This document shows, in pieces, positions 1 to 8,572 of a stretch of DNA of 52,599 nt. The notes under the pieces were generated by a model. That model searched no databases. It saw nothing but the letters and a program-made list of their open reading frames with translations, and was not told the DNA's origin. Position 1 is the stretch's first letter. Each line of letters begins with the position of its first letter. The position numbers were made by a program, and so were the translations under genes. The stretch spans positions 1 through 52,599 of the forward strand of contig NZ_JANDHW010000016.1 of assembly GCF_024330105.1 (NCBI RefSeq), read 5' to 3'. This DNA is from Coprobacter tertius. Its GTDB lineage: Bacteria > Bacteroidota > Bacteroidia > Bacteroidales > Coprobacteraceae.

Positions 1-116
1 GCAAAAAATCCTGATTATGCCTTTTAATAGTCTCGGGGAGAATTAGTACACTTTTACGATAAGTATGCAACAGATTTATAAAAATGAATATATGAAGAAA
101 TAGAATAAAAGTATTC

Positions 117-752
117 TTATAAAGGATAACAGAGGGTAAAAACAAATTCGGGATAAATCGTATAAAAGATCTTGAAACGTTTGTAAAGTTTCGGATGTTT
201 TATTTCAGCATCGAAAATACCTTTGGTTTCGGGAATAAAAAAAGATAAGCAGATGTTATCTTTAAAGTCGACATCTGTTACATCGGATGCTTTAAATATA
301 GCTTCTTTAGCAGACCAAAGTAATGTACTATGTATAAGTTCATTCTCAGGTTGTATAGAATGTATTTCGTCTGTGTTTAAAACACGGGATTGAATGTTTT
401 TTATTCTGGGCTGTATTGTTTCTACATCAACCCCTATTTTTTCTTTGGTGTGCATGGCAACTGCGATGCAATGACGGGTATGTGATATGGAAATTTCGCA
501 AGTTTCATTCTCGAGGTAAGGTCTTCCTGTTCCGCTGTATTTTATATTTATGTCGTAACCGAAAATCCGTTTTAATAATAAATTTACAGTTAATTTTTCT
601 ATTTTTCTTTTTTCATTTGAAAAGTCCTTTATTAAGGTGGTATAGACCGGTCTATTTCCTAATAAGGACAACAGTGTATCGGTATTTTCTTCGGGTTTCC
701 AAAGTTCTACATGGATTTCGGGACCTATATTCCCGGAAAAAAGAAGGGACAT
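117..752 (-). CDS. 4'-phosphopantetheinyl transferase superfamily protein
   Basis: This 211-residue protein belongs to the Sfp/EntD/AcpT superfamily, which transfers the phosphopantetheine arm of CoA onto a serine of acyl or peptidyl carrier proteins in the cytoplasm. The two diagnostic blocks are present: GVDVE at about residues 106-110 (Mg-binding acidic residues) and WSAKEAIFKA near residues 146-155. The upstream ISISHT-like segment is also typical. The length is usual for the short Sfp type. It lies 6 bp downstream of gldD on the same strand, at the end of the gldE-gldD unit, an arrangement common in Bacteroidales. The carrier protein it modifies (fatty acid ACP or a secondary pathway) cannot be told from the window. 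Confidence 0.9.
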   Translation of the reverse strand: MSLLFSGNIGPEIHVELWKPEENTDTLLSLLGNRPVYTTLIKDFSNEKRKIEKLTVNLLLKRIFGYDINIKYSGTGRPYLENETCEISISHTRHCIAVAMHTKEKIGVDVETIQPRIKNIQSRVLNTDEIHSIQPENELIHSTLLWSAKEAIFKASDVTDVDFKDNICLSFFIPETKGIFDAEIKHPKLYKRFKIFYTIYPEFVFTLCYPL

Positions 753-758
753 TTCTGT

Positions 759-1361
759 TTAGTTTTTATTTATAGACTCGATCAGGTGTACTACATCCTG
801 GGTAATATAATCGACAACCGGCGCAACGGAATCGTTTTTTACTTGATTGTCGAAATAAAGCGCCCCTCTAAGCATATAATTCGAACTGTCAGTAACTACA
901 AACTGAAGTGGGGTAGCGCTATTCCCGGTTAAATGGTATAAGGTCGCAAATAATTTGGAGTCGGGGGCTTCATACTCTTTTGCTTCTATTGCATCAGCTC
1001 TGACAGTATGGCGATAAACCAATTCTTTATTTTCTTGAAGTATTTTTATCAATTCTTTTTTGTTCCGGACCTTTTCGAAACTGCAGTAAAGTGTGGCTTT
1101 GTAAGCCGGATATAAAATATTGAACCAGTTACTGTTTTTATGTATAGAGTCTTGTATTATTTGTGTATAAACCGAAGTTTCGAAGCTCACCGGTAGGTCG
1201 ATGTCTGCGATCTGATATTCGGGTGCTGGTATTTCTATTCGGTAATAAGCATCCGGTTTCGGTGTATAATCGGGTTTACAACTTATAAATGAAATCAATA
1301 ATAAGATTGTCCCGTATATCCACAATAATATATGAAAATGATATTTCTGTTTATATTTCAT
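759..1361 (-). CDS. gldD: GldD-like gliding motility lipoprotein
   Basis: The reading frame is open upstream to 1412, but the ATG at 1361 is preferred. It places a short basic N-terminus before a hydrophobic stretch and a lipobox ending LISFISC, with the lipidated Cys at residue 28 of a 200-residue product. The longer start would overlap gldE and add a non-signal-like tail. The PDAYYRIEIP block just after the lipobox is characteristic of GldD. In Flavobacterium GldD is needed for gliding and type IX secretion; non-gliding Bacteroidales keep it next to gldE. The gene starts about 29 bp after gldE on the same strand and is followed by the PPTase gene. Confidence 0.85.
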   Translation of the reverse strand: MKYKQKYHFHILLWIYGTILLLISFISCKPDYTPKPDAYYRIEIPAPEYQIADIDLPVSFETSVYTQIIQDSIHKNSNWFNILYPAYKATLYCSFEKVRNKKELIKILQENKELVYRHTVRADAIEAKEYEAPDSKLFATLYHLTGNSATPLQFVVTDSSNYMLRGALYFDNQVKNDSVAPVVDYITQDVVHLIESINKN

Positions 1362-1389
1362 TGCTGTAAATTTCGTGACGTATCTATAT

Positions 1390-2736
1390 TTATGATGACT
1401 GTTTCTGATCACTCTCTTCAGAATGATCGATCTTTATTTTTACCTTTACGATTCGATGTTTATCCATTTCGAGGATGACAAATGTATATTTACCGTAAAC
1501 GATTTTTTCTTTTGCGCATGGGAAATCTTGCTTTATTTCGAGGATTAATCCGGCTATTGTTTCTGCTTCTTCCGATATCTTGTCGAAATCATTTTCGTCG
1601 ACACCTGTGATTTTGAAGAAATCGTTTAATTGGGTTTTTCCTTCGAATATATAAGTGTCGTTGTCTATTTTTACATAATGACGTTCTTCTTCGTCATATT
1701 CATCGCTGATTTCCCCTACGATTTCTTCAAGGATGTCTTCCATTGTAACGATACCGGAGGTTCCCCCGAATTCGTCGACGACGATTGCCATGTGTATCTT
1801 TTTAGTCCTGAACTCTTCCAGTAGATCATCTATCATTTTTGTCTCTGGTACGAAATAGGGCGTTCGCATCAGATTTTGCCAGCGAAAGCTTTTATCTCGA
1901 TTAATATAAGGTAATAGGTCTTTTATATAAATGATTCCTTTTATATTATCTTCGTTACCATCATATACAGGTAGTCGAGAGTAGCCATTTTCGATAATAA
2001 GATTTATGAGAGTGGTAAAATCGGTGCGTATATCGATGTCGGTCATGTCAATACGAGAAGTCATGATCTCTTCGACTTTTTTCCCTCCGAATTTAATAAT
2101 ACCTTCCAGCATCGCTTTTTCTTCATGAGCATCGACCTTGGTCATTTCAAGCGCTTGAGAAAGTTCGTTCATCGAGATATTCAGATTCTTTTTTGCGACA
2201 TGTTTATTTATCAGTTTTGTCGATTTTACCATAAAGTTCCCCAGCGGATAAAATACTTTTTCCAGAAATACCAAAGTGGAAACCGCATTTCGGGCCAGTT
2301 TAAGTGAATTATGAGTTGCGTATATTTTGGGCATTATTTCTCCAAAAAGTAGCAAAAGAAATGTTAGAATGACTGTTTGTATTAAGAAACCGATAATGGG
2401 TGCTTCTGTAAAATCGACGATGGAATTGATAAAGAAAGTGCATAGCATAACAACGGCAACGTTTACCAGATTATTAGCAATAAGTATCGTCGCAAGCAGA
2501 TATTCCGATTTCTTGAGTTGTTTTTTTATTACAGTGTCTTTGGGGTGTCCATTTTCTTCTATTTCTGATAAATCTTGAGGAGAAAGCGAGAAAAATGCAA
2601 TTTCAGAAGCCGAAACGAAACCTGAAAAGCCTAAACATATTAGGGCCAATATAAGTGCAACGATTGCGCTTGTTGTTACAGGCAAAAATTCGATAGTTGA
2701 GAAAAGTAACGGTAAAGGATAACTGTCAGGGTCCAA
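1390..2736 (-). CDS. gldE: GldE-like CBS-domain / CorC-HlyC family membrane protein
   Basis: A 448-residue inner membrane protein. The N-terminal DUF21 (CNNM) region, residues about 15-190, has three to four hydrophobic segments. It is followed by a CBS pair (about 205-335; motifs MTSRIDM, GYSRLPVYDG and VVDEFGGTSGIVTMEDILEEIVGEI) and a C-terminal CorC/HlyC transporter-associated domain. The N-terminus MDPDSYP and the partner gldD fit GldE. Family members are linked to Mg/Co efflux; GldE supports GldD function in gliding bacteria. The gene is separated from ssb by about 140 bp and appears co-transcribed with gldD and the PPTase gene. Confidence 0.88.
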   Translation of the reverse strand: MDPDSYPLPLLFSTIEFLPVTTSAIVALILALICLGFSGFVSASEIAFFSLSPQDLSEIEENGHPKDTVIKKQLKKSEYLLATILIANNLVNVAVVMLCTFFINSIVDFTEAPIIGFLIQTVILTFLLLLFGEIMPKIYATHNSLKLARNAVSTLVFLEKVFYPLGNFMVKSTKLINKHVAKKNLNISMNELSQALEMTKVDAHEEKAMLEGIIKFGGKKVEEIMTSRIDMTDIDIRTDFTTLINLIIENGYSRLPVYDGNEDNIKGIIYIKDLLPYINRDKSFRWQNLMRTPYFVPETKMIDDLLEEFRTKKIHMAIVVDEFGGTSGIVTMEDILEEIVGEISDEYDEEERHYVKIDNDTYIFEGKTQLNDFFKITGVDENDFDKISEEAETIAGLILEIKQDFPCAKEKIVYGKYTFVILEMDKHRIVKVKIKIDHSEESDQKQSS

Positions 2737-2875
2737 AATATATATATTAGTTAAACAATAAGGTATTACATCGGTAAGATGAAGATACCTGTTCTCTGTA
2801 AAATACTCAGTTTTTGTCTGTAAGAAAAACTATGCTATACAGAGCAAATTGCGAATGCAAAATTATAATATAAAA

Positions 2876-3325
2876 TTAAAACGGCAAATCATCAGATGAA
2901 TTATTTCCACCGAAAGGATTATTCTCAGGCTGAGTTTGTTGCGGTTGCATCTGATGTGTAGGATTTACCGTCGGAGTTGCCGTCATATCGCTTTTACGCC
3001 CAAGAAGTTCCATATTATCAGCATAAATTTCGGTTGTATATCTGCGTACGCCACTTTTATCATCCCATGAACGAGTTCTTATTTTTCCTTCGATATAAAG
3101 AGGAGATCCTTTGCGTACGTATTTTTCTGCAATTTCTGCTAATCCACGCCATAGTACGATATTGTGCCATTCTGTACGGTCGGGTATCTGAGCACCCGAT
3201 GCGGTTGTATAACCTCTTTCGGTTGTGGCTAATGTAAAAGAGGCTACACATACATTATTATCGAGATAACGTATATCGGGGTCTTTTCCGACATTTCCGA
3301 TAAGGATCACTTTGTTAACTGACAT
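2876..3325 (-). CDS. ssb: Single-stranded DNA-binding protein
   Basis: A 149-residue SSB with the OB-fold domain in residues 1-110 (MSVNKVILIGNVGKDPDIRY, then EWHNIVLWRGLAEIAEKYVRKGS and YIEGKIRTRSW). A Gln/Asn/Pro-rich linker of about 30 residues follows, and then the acidic tip SSDDLPF, which recruits repair and replication partners. Length and architecture are normal for a bacterial replicative SSB. It sits upstream of gldE as in many Bacteroidales. A TAAATTTG -7 element on the minus strand (3349-3356) lies 24 bp before the start codon. Confidence 0.97.
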   Translation of the reverse strand: MSVNKVILIGNVGKDPDIRYLDNNVCVASFTLATTERGYTTASGAQIPDRTEWHNIVLWRGLAEIAEKYVRKGSPLYIEGKIRTRSWDDKSGVRRYTTEIYADNMELLGRKSDMTATPTVNPTHQMQPQQTQPENNPFGGNNSSDDLPF

Positions 3326-3348
3326 GGTAATTTTTATTGGTTATTTTT

Positions 3349-3356
3349 CAAATTTA
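3349..3356 (-). promoter_or_regulatory. Probable ssb promoter -7 element
   Basis: The minus strand reads TAAATTTG, a match to the Bacteroidota -7 consensus TAnnTTTG, 24 nt before the ssb ATG. No clear TTTG -33 box lies 19 nt further upstream. Confidence 0.5.
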
Positions 3357-3421
3357 CGAGATTTTTCTGAAGCCCGTATATTATTGATAATAATTAACAG
3401 GCGATATTTTGTGTTTATTTG

Positions 3422-4210
3422 TTATTTTGCAGCTTTCAATCCTTTTATAACAGCTGTGGTAAATCCGGCTTCTTCCATTTCATTTAATCCTTTTATAGTG
3501 ATACCGCCCGGTGTTGTGACTTTATCGATTTCGGCTTCGGGGTGTGTTTTGTTTTGCAATAATAAACCGGCAGCCCCTTTTACAGTTTGAGCCACAATTT
3601 CTCGAGCTTGTTCTGCATAAAGTCCCAACTCTATGCCTCCTTCCATCGCTGCTCGAATATAGCGTAATGCAAATGCGGTACCGCAGGAACAAAGGGCGGT
3701 TGCTGCCGTCATAAGTCTTTCTTCGATAAGTACCGATTTCCCTAGTTCATTGAAAATGTCAATTATAAGTTTATCTTGTTCTTCAGTAGTATTGAATGCT
3801 GCAATAGCCGTCATACTTTCTCTAATGGAGATAGCCGTATTCGGGATAACACGGTACAAAGACGGAGTTGTATTTTTATCTTTAAAAAGGTCTGTAAGGT
3901 GTGAAAAAGGAACTCCAGCTACGATAGAAACGATAATTTGTTTACGGATATCTATTACTGGCTTCAATTCTCCGGCAATATGGTCGATCAGCCATGGTTT
4001 CACAGCTATCATAATAATATCGGCATCTTTTATGGCTTGTCGATTATCGGTTGTCGTATGTATTGCCGGATTGAATTCTTTCATTATATCTAATGACTTG
4101 GAAGTTGCGGCGGTTACAGTAATATTTTCTGCCTTTATCATATTGCCGTAAGTTAAGCCTCGTGCAATAGCGCCACCCATATTACCGGCTCCTATTATCG
4201 TTATTTTCAT
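3422..4210 (-). CDS. proC: Pyrroline-5-carboxylate reductase
   Basis: ProC catalyses the NAD(P)H-dependent reduction of pyrroline-5-carboxylate to proline in the cytoplasm. The ATG at 4210 gives a 262-residue protein starting directly at the Rossmann fold (MKITIIGAGNMGGAIARG). The upstream in-frame ATG at 4240 would add ten residues not usual for the family. The C-terminal block TVKGAAGLLL...KVTTPGGITIKGL...GFTTAVIKG is the ProC signature (PS00521 region). It is transcribed in the same direction as argD-argC and lies just downstream of the argD terminator, with its own promoter at 4336-4365, so it forms a separate unit beside the arginine genes, which share glutamate-derived chemistry. Confidence 0.95.
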   Translation of the reverse strand: MKITIIGAGNMGGAIARGLTYGNMIKAENITVTAATSKSLDIMKEFNPAIHTTTDNRQAIKDADIIMIAVKPWLIDHIAGELKPVIDIRKQIIVSIVAGVPFSHLTDLFKDKNTTPSLYRVIPNTAISIRESMTAIAAFNTTEEQDKLIIDIFNELGKSVLIEERLMTAATALCSCGTAFALRYIRAAMEGGIELGLYAEQAREIVAQTVKGAAGLLLQNKTHPEAEIDKVTTPGGITIKGLNEMEEAGFTTAVIKGLKAAK

Positions 4211-4335
4211 ATTATTTTGTTTTATCGGTTTCAGTTGCAATCGAATTTGAAAATTTGTGTTTCTTCATCGGATTTTATTTACTACTGATACCGTTATAAT
4301 TTGTTTTAATTTAAATGTTCCATCAATTATTTTCT

Positions 4336-4365
4336 CAAAGATAAGATTTTTTTAAGTGTCACAAA
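4336..4365 (-). promoter_or_regulatory. proC promoter (Bacteroidota type)
   Basis: On the minus strand a TTTG box (4362-4365) is followed by an 18-nt spacer and TATCTTTG (4336-4343), close to the Bacteroidota consensus TTTG-N19-TAnnTTTG. It lies about 125 nt upstream of the proC ATG, immediately downstream of the argD terminator. Confidence 0.65.
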
Positions 4366-4377
4366 GAGATAGAATTA

Positions 4378-4415
4378 TAAAAAATACGGCAAAAAGAGAA
4401 TCCTTTTGCCGTATT
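4378..4415 (-). terminator. Intrinsic terminator after argD
   Basis: A perfect 12-bp stem (4383-4394 with 4404-4415, AATACGGCAAAA and complement) has a 9-nt loop. On the minus strand it is followed by a run of Ts, and it begins 19 bp after the argD stop. Confidence 0.85.
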
Positions 4416-4433
4416 CACGATTATGAAAAAGAA

Positions 4434-5561
4434 CTATCCGTTTAGTACCTTTTTAAGTTTGCCGATAAATATGTCGGCTTGTTCTTTGCTTAGGCATAAC
4501 GGTGGAAGAAGTCTTATCACGTTTGTTCCCGATACACCAGTAAAAACTTTTTCTTCGAATAATAATTTTTGTCGTAGTTCTTTTACAGGACAATCGAATT
4601 CGAGACCTATCATAAGCCCGAGTCCGCGTACTTCTTTAATAGCCGGTATTTTTTTCAATTCTTTTATCAGATATTCACCGACTTTTGCCGCATTATCTAC
4701 TAACTTTTCGCTTTCCATGATTTCGAGAACAGCAATAGCTGCAGAACAACCCAAGTGGTTTCCTCCAAAAGTCGTTCCAAGCATTCCGTAAACGGGAGAA
4801 AATATGGGGCTTATTAATACCCCGCCTATGGGAAAACCGTTACCCATTCCTTTTGCGATCGTGATGATGTCGGGGCGTATACCGCTGTATTGGTGAGCAA
4901 AGAATTTCCCGCTACGACCATATCCCGATTGTATCTCATCGAGAATAAGAATTACACCGTTTTGTGTGCATAATCCTCGTAATTGTCGCATAAAATCTAC
5001 ATCGGGAACTTGTATTCCTCCAATTCCCTGTATACCTTCGATGATTACTGCACATACATCTCCTCGTGATATTTCTTTTTGTACGGCGGTTATATCATTC
5101 AGCGATAGATAACTGACTTCAAACGTGCTATTGATAGGAGCTATAATCTTAGGATTATCGGTTACGTTTACAGCAGCCGACGTGCGTCCGTGAAACGATT
5201 TTTTAAAAGCAATCACTTTTTTCTTTCCGGTGTGGAAAGAGGCCAGTTTCAGTGCATTTTCGTTTGCTTCGGCTCCCGAATTGATAAGAAATAACGAGTA
5301 GTCTTCATACCCCGATTGTTTACCCAGCATTTCTGCCAATTGAGTTTGCAAAGAGTTTATGACCGAATTAGAGTAAAAGATTAATTTGGCAGCCTGTTCG
5401 GTAATTTTTTGTGTATAATAGGGGTGTGTATGTCCCACCGAGATAACGGCGTGCCCTCCGTATAAATCGAGGTATTCGTTTCCTTTGGTATCGTAAGTAT
5501 AACATCCTTTTCCTTTTACGATTTCGATATCGAAAAGAGGATAAACATCGAATAGTTTCAT
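4434..5561 (-). CDS. argD: Acetylornithine/succinylornithine aminotransferase
   Basis: ArgD is a class III PLP aminotransferase that converts N-acyl-glutamate semialdehyde to N-acyl-ornithine. The 375-residue length is normal. Visible markers are the phosphate-binding NSGAEANENALKLA, the Asp block VILILDEIQSGYGRSGKFFAHQ with the PLP-N1 Asp, and the PLP lysine in ITIAKGMGNGFPIGGV. It follows argC with a 57-bp gap and is closed by a strong terminator. In Bacteroides the pathway uses N-succinyl rather than N-acetyl intermediates, so the true substrate here may be N-succinyl-ornithine; sequence inspection alone does not decide this. Confidence 0.95.
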   Translation of the reverse strand: MKLFDVYPLFDIEIVKGKGCYTYDTKGNEYLDLYGGHAVISVGHTHPYYTQKITEQAAKLIFYSNSVINSLQTQLAEMLGKQSGYEDYSLFLINSGAEANENALKLASFHTGKKKVIAFKKSFHGRTSAAVNVTDNPKIIAPINSTFEVSYLSLNDITAVQKEISRGDVCAVIIEGIQGIGGIQVPDVDFMRQLRGLCTQNGVILILDEIQSGYGRSGKFFAHQYSGIRPDIITIAKGMGNGFPIGGVLISPIFSPVYGMLGTTFGGNHLGCSAAIAVLEIMESEKLVDNAAKVGEYLIKELKKIPAIKEVRGLGLMIGLEFDCPVKELRQKLLFEEKVFTGVSGTNVIRLLPPLCLSKEQADIFIGKLKKVLNG

Positions 5562-5618
5562 TTTAAATGATATGCTTAAAGTTATATTCGGCTGATCGAA
5601 GCCGGATGAATTTTAAAA

Positions 5619-6587
5619 TCAGAATGCCGAAGGTTTTAGTTTTAAACCTACCGTTTCTTCGAGCCCGAATAGCAGATTCATATTATGTACGGCTTGCCCC
5701 GAAGCACCTTTCAACAGGTTGTCGATTATTGAAACAATCAGTAATTTGTCATCGTGTTTTTCGAGATAAAGCAGGCATTTATTTGTATTCACTACTTGCT
5801 TCAGATCGGGATTTTTATCGACAACGAATGTAAAAGAATGATCGTCGTAATAATCGTTGTAAATGCGTTTTATTTCGTCCAGATCTGTATTGCAAGTTAG
5901 ATATAATGTAGCGAAAATACCTCTTGAGAAATTGCCGCGCACAGGGATGAAATCGATATCGCTTTTAAAGCTGTTTTGTAATTGTGACAAACTTTGGCGT
6001 ATTTCTTCCAAATGTTGATGGGTAAACGGTTTGTATATAGAAATATTATCGTTACGCCAACTAAAATGCGAGGTAGCACCCGGCTTTTGCCCTGCTCCAG
6101 TAGATCCGGTGATGGCATTTACATGTATCGTATTGTTGAGCATCAGATTTTTTGCCAAAGGTAGCAATGCCAATTGTATTGCTGTGGCAAAACACCCAGG
6201 ATTGGCTATGCGTTTGCATCGTATAATGCGTTTACGGTTCAACTCGGGAAGACCGTAAACGAACTCATGTTCGGGTGATTCGATTCTGTAATCGGTAGAT
6301 AGGTCGATAATTTTCAAGTCTTCGGGAATCGTATGCGATTCGACAAATTTCTTCGTATCGCCATGTGCTGTACAAAAGAAAAGTACATCGATTTGGTCGA
6401 AGGGTAGTTCGTCAGTAAAAGTTAGATCGGTTTCTCCATATAACCCAGTATGTATGTCGGTAATTTTATTACCGGCATTACTGTTACTGTTAACGAAAAC
6501 GATTTCTACATCGGGATGATTTATCAGTAATCTGATGAGTTCCCCGGCCGTATATCCGGCTCCTCCGACAATTCCAGCTCGTATCAT
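5619..6587 (-). CDS. argC: N-acetyl-gamma-glutamyl-phosphate reductase
   Basis: ArgC reduces N-acyl-glutamyl phosphate to the semialdehyde with NADPH. The 322-residue protein starts with the nucleotide-binding segment IRAGIVGGAGYTAGELIRLL. It carries the catalytic cysteine in NPGCFATA (about residues 130-137) and the block TGSTGAGQKPG typical of type 1 ArgC. It is the first gene of an argC-argD unit driven by the promoter at 6638-6668. That promoter lies inside and just after the argG terminator, so argCD can be expressed independently of argR-GNAT-argG. Confidence 0.95.
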   Translation of the reverse strand: MIRAGIVGGAGYTAGELIRLLINHPDVEIVFVNSNSNAGNKITDIHTGLYGETDLTFTDELPFDQIDVLFFCTAHGDTKKFVESHTIPEDLKIIDLSTDYRIESPEHEFVYGLPELNRKRIIRCKRIANPGCFATAIQLALLPLAKNLMLNNTIHVNAITGSTGAGQKPGATSHFSWRNDNISIYKPFTHQHLEEIRQSLSQLQNSFKSDIDFIPVRGNFSRGIFATLYLTCNTDLDEIKRIYNDYYDDHSFTFVVDKNPDLKQVVNTNKCLLYLEKHDDKLLIVSIIDNLLKGASGQAVHNMNLLFGLEETVGLKLKPSAF

Positions 6588-6616
6588 TCTGATAATAATA
6601 TTTAAGTTTGAAATTT

Positions 6617-6632
6617 ACAGACTATTGTCTGT
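6617..6632. promoter_or_regulatory. Palindrome in argC leader, candidate operator
   Basis: ACAGACTATTGTCTGT is an inverted repeat with 6-bp arms and a 4-bp centre. It lies just downstream of the argC -7 element, at about the transcription start. Position suggests an operator; the cognate regulator is unknown. It does not resemble the GCATA-type palindromes at argR. Confidence 0.4.
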
Positions 6633-6637
6633 TCGTA

Positions 6638-6668
6638 CAAAGATAAGATTAAAAATGCGGGCGACAAA
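6638..6668 (-). promoter_or_regulatory. argC promoter embedded in argG terminator
   Basis: The minus strand shows TTTG (6665-6668), a spacer of exactly 19 nt and TATCTTTG (6638-6645), a full match to the Bacteroidota consensus. The -33 box falls in the loop of the argG terminator hairpin and the spacer contains one of its arms. Confidence 0.75.
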
Positions 6669-6688
6669 TTACGGTTTTCGTCGCCCGC
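6651..6688 (-). terminator. Intrinsic terminator after argG
   Basis: A GC-rich 9-bp stem GCGGGCGAC / GTCGCCCGC (6657-6665 with 6680-6688) with a 14-nt loop is followed on the minus strand by A then TTTTT. It starts about 28 bp after the argG stop. Confidence 0.8.
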
Positions 6689-6715
6689 AAATTCATCTTC
6701 TTCGTTTCACGAATT

Positions 6716-7918
6716 TTATTTTTTATTTTTGTTTTGTACCGAATGATAAATTTTCATCTGGTTCCCCAATATTTTAGTAAATCCTTTTACGTCGTCTGCC
6801 GACCAGGCTTTATTTACTTCGCCATATTCTCCGAAATCTGATTTCATAAGGTCGAAATCACTTTCGATGCCGACAAGTATGTAGTGATAAGGTTTGAGGT
6901 CGATTATTACACGCCCTGTAACATTTCGTTGCGAACTTTGAAGGAATGCCTCCATGTCGCGCATAACCGGTTCGAGATATTGCGCTTCGTGCATAAACAT
7001 ACCATACCAGGTACCTATCTGGTCTTTCCAGTATTGCTGCCATTTGGTAAGCGTATGTTTCTCGAGCATTTTATGCGCGTTAATAATAATCATGGGAGCA
7101 GCAGCTTCGAATCCTACACGGCCTTTGATTCCGATAATCGTATCGCCGATGTGCATGTCGCGTCCAATAGCGAATTTCGATGCGATTTCTTCGATTTTCT
7201 GTATTGCGGCTACTTTATCATCGTATTTTTTGCCGTTGATTGCAGCGATTTCTCCTGCTTCGAAATCGATGGTAAGGGTTTCTTCTTCTTTAGCCGTCAT
7301 CTGAGAAGGATAGGCCGATTCGGGCAAAGTTTCGTTACTTTTCAGTGTTTCCTTTCCTCCGATACTGGTACCCCATAATCCTTTATTGATGGAATATTCC
7401 ATTTTTTTGAAATCGGCTTCATATCCGTGTTTTTTCAGATAATCGATTTCGTATTCTCGGGTGAGTGTCATGTCCCGGGTTGGCGTAAGTATTTTTATTT
7501 CGGGGGCCAGTATCTGGAACGTAAGATCGAAACGTACTTGATCGTTTCCGGCTCCTGTACTTCCATGGGCTATATAATCGGCGCCTATTTCTTTGGCGTA
7601 GTTGATGGTAGCGATAGCTTGAAAGATACGTTCTGAGCTTACCGAAATGGGATAAGTTCCGTTACGCAATACGTTTCCGAATATCATGTATTTGATACTT
7701 TTGTTATAATATTCCTGAGTAATATCGAGGGTTACGTGTTTTTTTGCCCCTAACTTGTATGCTTTTTCTTCGATTGCTTTTAGTTCTCTATCATTAAAAC
7801 CACCGGTATTGGCGATTGCCGTATATAGTTCGTATCCACAATCTTCGGTAAGATATTTGGCACAGAAAGAGGTATCGAGACCTCCGCTGAAGGCTAAAAC
7901 TACTTTTTCTTTTTTCAT
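6716..7918 (-). CDS. argG: Argininosuccinate synthase
   Basis: ArgG condenses citrulline and aspartate with ATP to argininosuccinate, the penultimate step of arginine synthesis. The ATG at 7918 gives 400 residues; a GTG two codons upstream is possible but unneeded. The N-terminal P-loop-like motif VVLAFSGGLDTS binds ATP, and GADYIAHGSTGAGNDQVRFD is the second family signature. The gene follows the GNAT gene after about 30 bp and ends before a GC-rich terminator, so it closes an argR-GNAT-argG unit. Confidence 0.96.
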   Translation of the reverse strand: MKKEKVVLAFSGGLDTSFCAKYLTEDCGYELYTAIANTGGFNDRELKAIEEKAYKLGAKKHVTLDITQEYYNKSIKYMIFGNVLRNGTYPISVSSERIFQAIATINYAKEIGADYIAHGSTGAGNDQVRFDLTFQILAPEIKILTPTRDMTLTREYEIDYLKKHGYEADFKKMEYSINKGLWGTSIGGKETLKSNETLPESAYPSQMTAKEEETLTIDFEAGEIAAINGKKYDDKVAAIQKIEEIASKFAIGRDMHIGDTIIGIKGRVGFEAAAPMIIINAHKMLEKHTLTKWQQYWKDQIGTWYGMFMHEAQYLEPVMRDMEAFLQSSQRNVTGRVIIDLKPYHYILVGIESDFDLMKSDFGEYGEVNKAWSADDVKGFTKILGNQMKIYHSVQNKNKK

Positions 7919-7948
7919 AATCACATTCTCTTTTATCCGGTTAATAAT

Positions 7949-8506
7949 TTATTTTTTTTCAGATTCGTCTTTTGCATGGGGGTCGAAAAGCATCCCGGTG
8001 CAAAGACACATACGACGATTAGTACGTTGCAGTATATCGTAGTTAACACAACTCTGACATCCTTTCCAGAAGGCTTCATCGTCGGTCAGTTCCGAGAAAG
8101 TTACAGGTCTGTATCCCAATTCCGAGTTGATTTTCATTACAGCGAGTCCAGTAGTTAAGCCGAATATTTTAGCATCGGGAAAGCGTTCTCGTGATAATTC
8201 GAAAGCACGTCGTTTTATGCGTTTTGCCAGACCATGTCCTCGATAAGATTCTACTACGATAAGTCCGGAGTTTGCAACGAATTTTTTATTACTCCAACTT
8301 TCGATATAACAGAATCCTGCAAATTTGTCACCGTCTAAAGCGATGATAGCTTTGCCTTCGAGCATTTTCTGTTTTACGTATTCGGGCGAACGCTTGGCGA
8401 TACCCGTGCCCCTTACTTTAGCTGCTTTCTCGATTGTATCGAGAATTGTATCTACGTAAGGCAAGTGCTTTTCGCTTGCTACAATTACTTCAATTGTATC
8501 TTCCAT
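7949..8506 (-). CDS. GNAT N-acyltransferase, probable first step of arginine synthesis
   Basis: A 185-residue GNAT-fold acyltransferase (residues about 5-150) with the acyl-CoA pyrophosphate-binding loop in VVESYRGHGLAKRIKRRAFELS (Q/RxxGxG/A type). A C-terminal Cys-containing tail follows (QSCVNYDILQRTNRRMCLC). It sits between argR and argG. From established work, the gene at this position in Bacteroides thetaiotaomicron (BT3761) was assigned as N-succinylglutamate synthase, the ArgA-equivalent step. Synteny makes the same role the best inference here. Whether succinyl-CoA or acetyl-CoA is used cannot be read from the sequence. Confidence 0.8.
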   Translation of the reverse strand: MEDTIEVIVASEKHLPYVDTILDTIEKAAKVRGTGIAKRSPEYVKQKMLEGKAIIALDGDKFAGFCYIESWSNKKFVANSGLIVVESYRGHGLAKRIKRRAFELSRERFPDAKIFGLTTGLAVMKINSELGYRPVTFSELTDDEAFWKGCQSCVNYDILQRTNRRMCLCTGMLFDPHAKDESEKK

Positions 8507-8572
8507 TTTCTTTGTTTAATAACTATAATATAATCCGGTATCGGCCGGTTGTGAATATCTGTAAATCGTTTT

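Noticed and set aside
2760-2800. Imperfect hairpin between ssb and gldE as terminator
   Set aside because: The stem is interrupted and the following T run is poor; read-through from ssb into gldE cannot be excluded or shown.
5567-5833. Plus-strand frame of 88 codons inside argC
   Set aside because: It is the complement of conserved argC codons; like the other antisense frames inside arg, trp and RHS genes it is a shadow.
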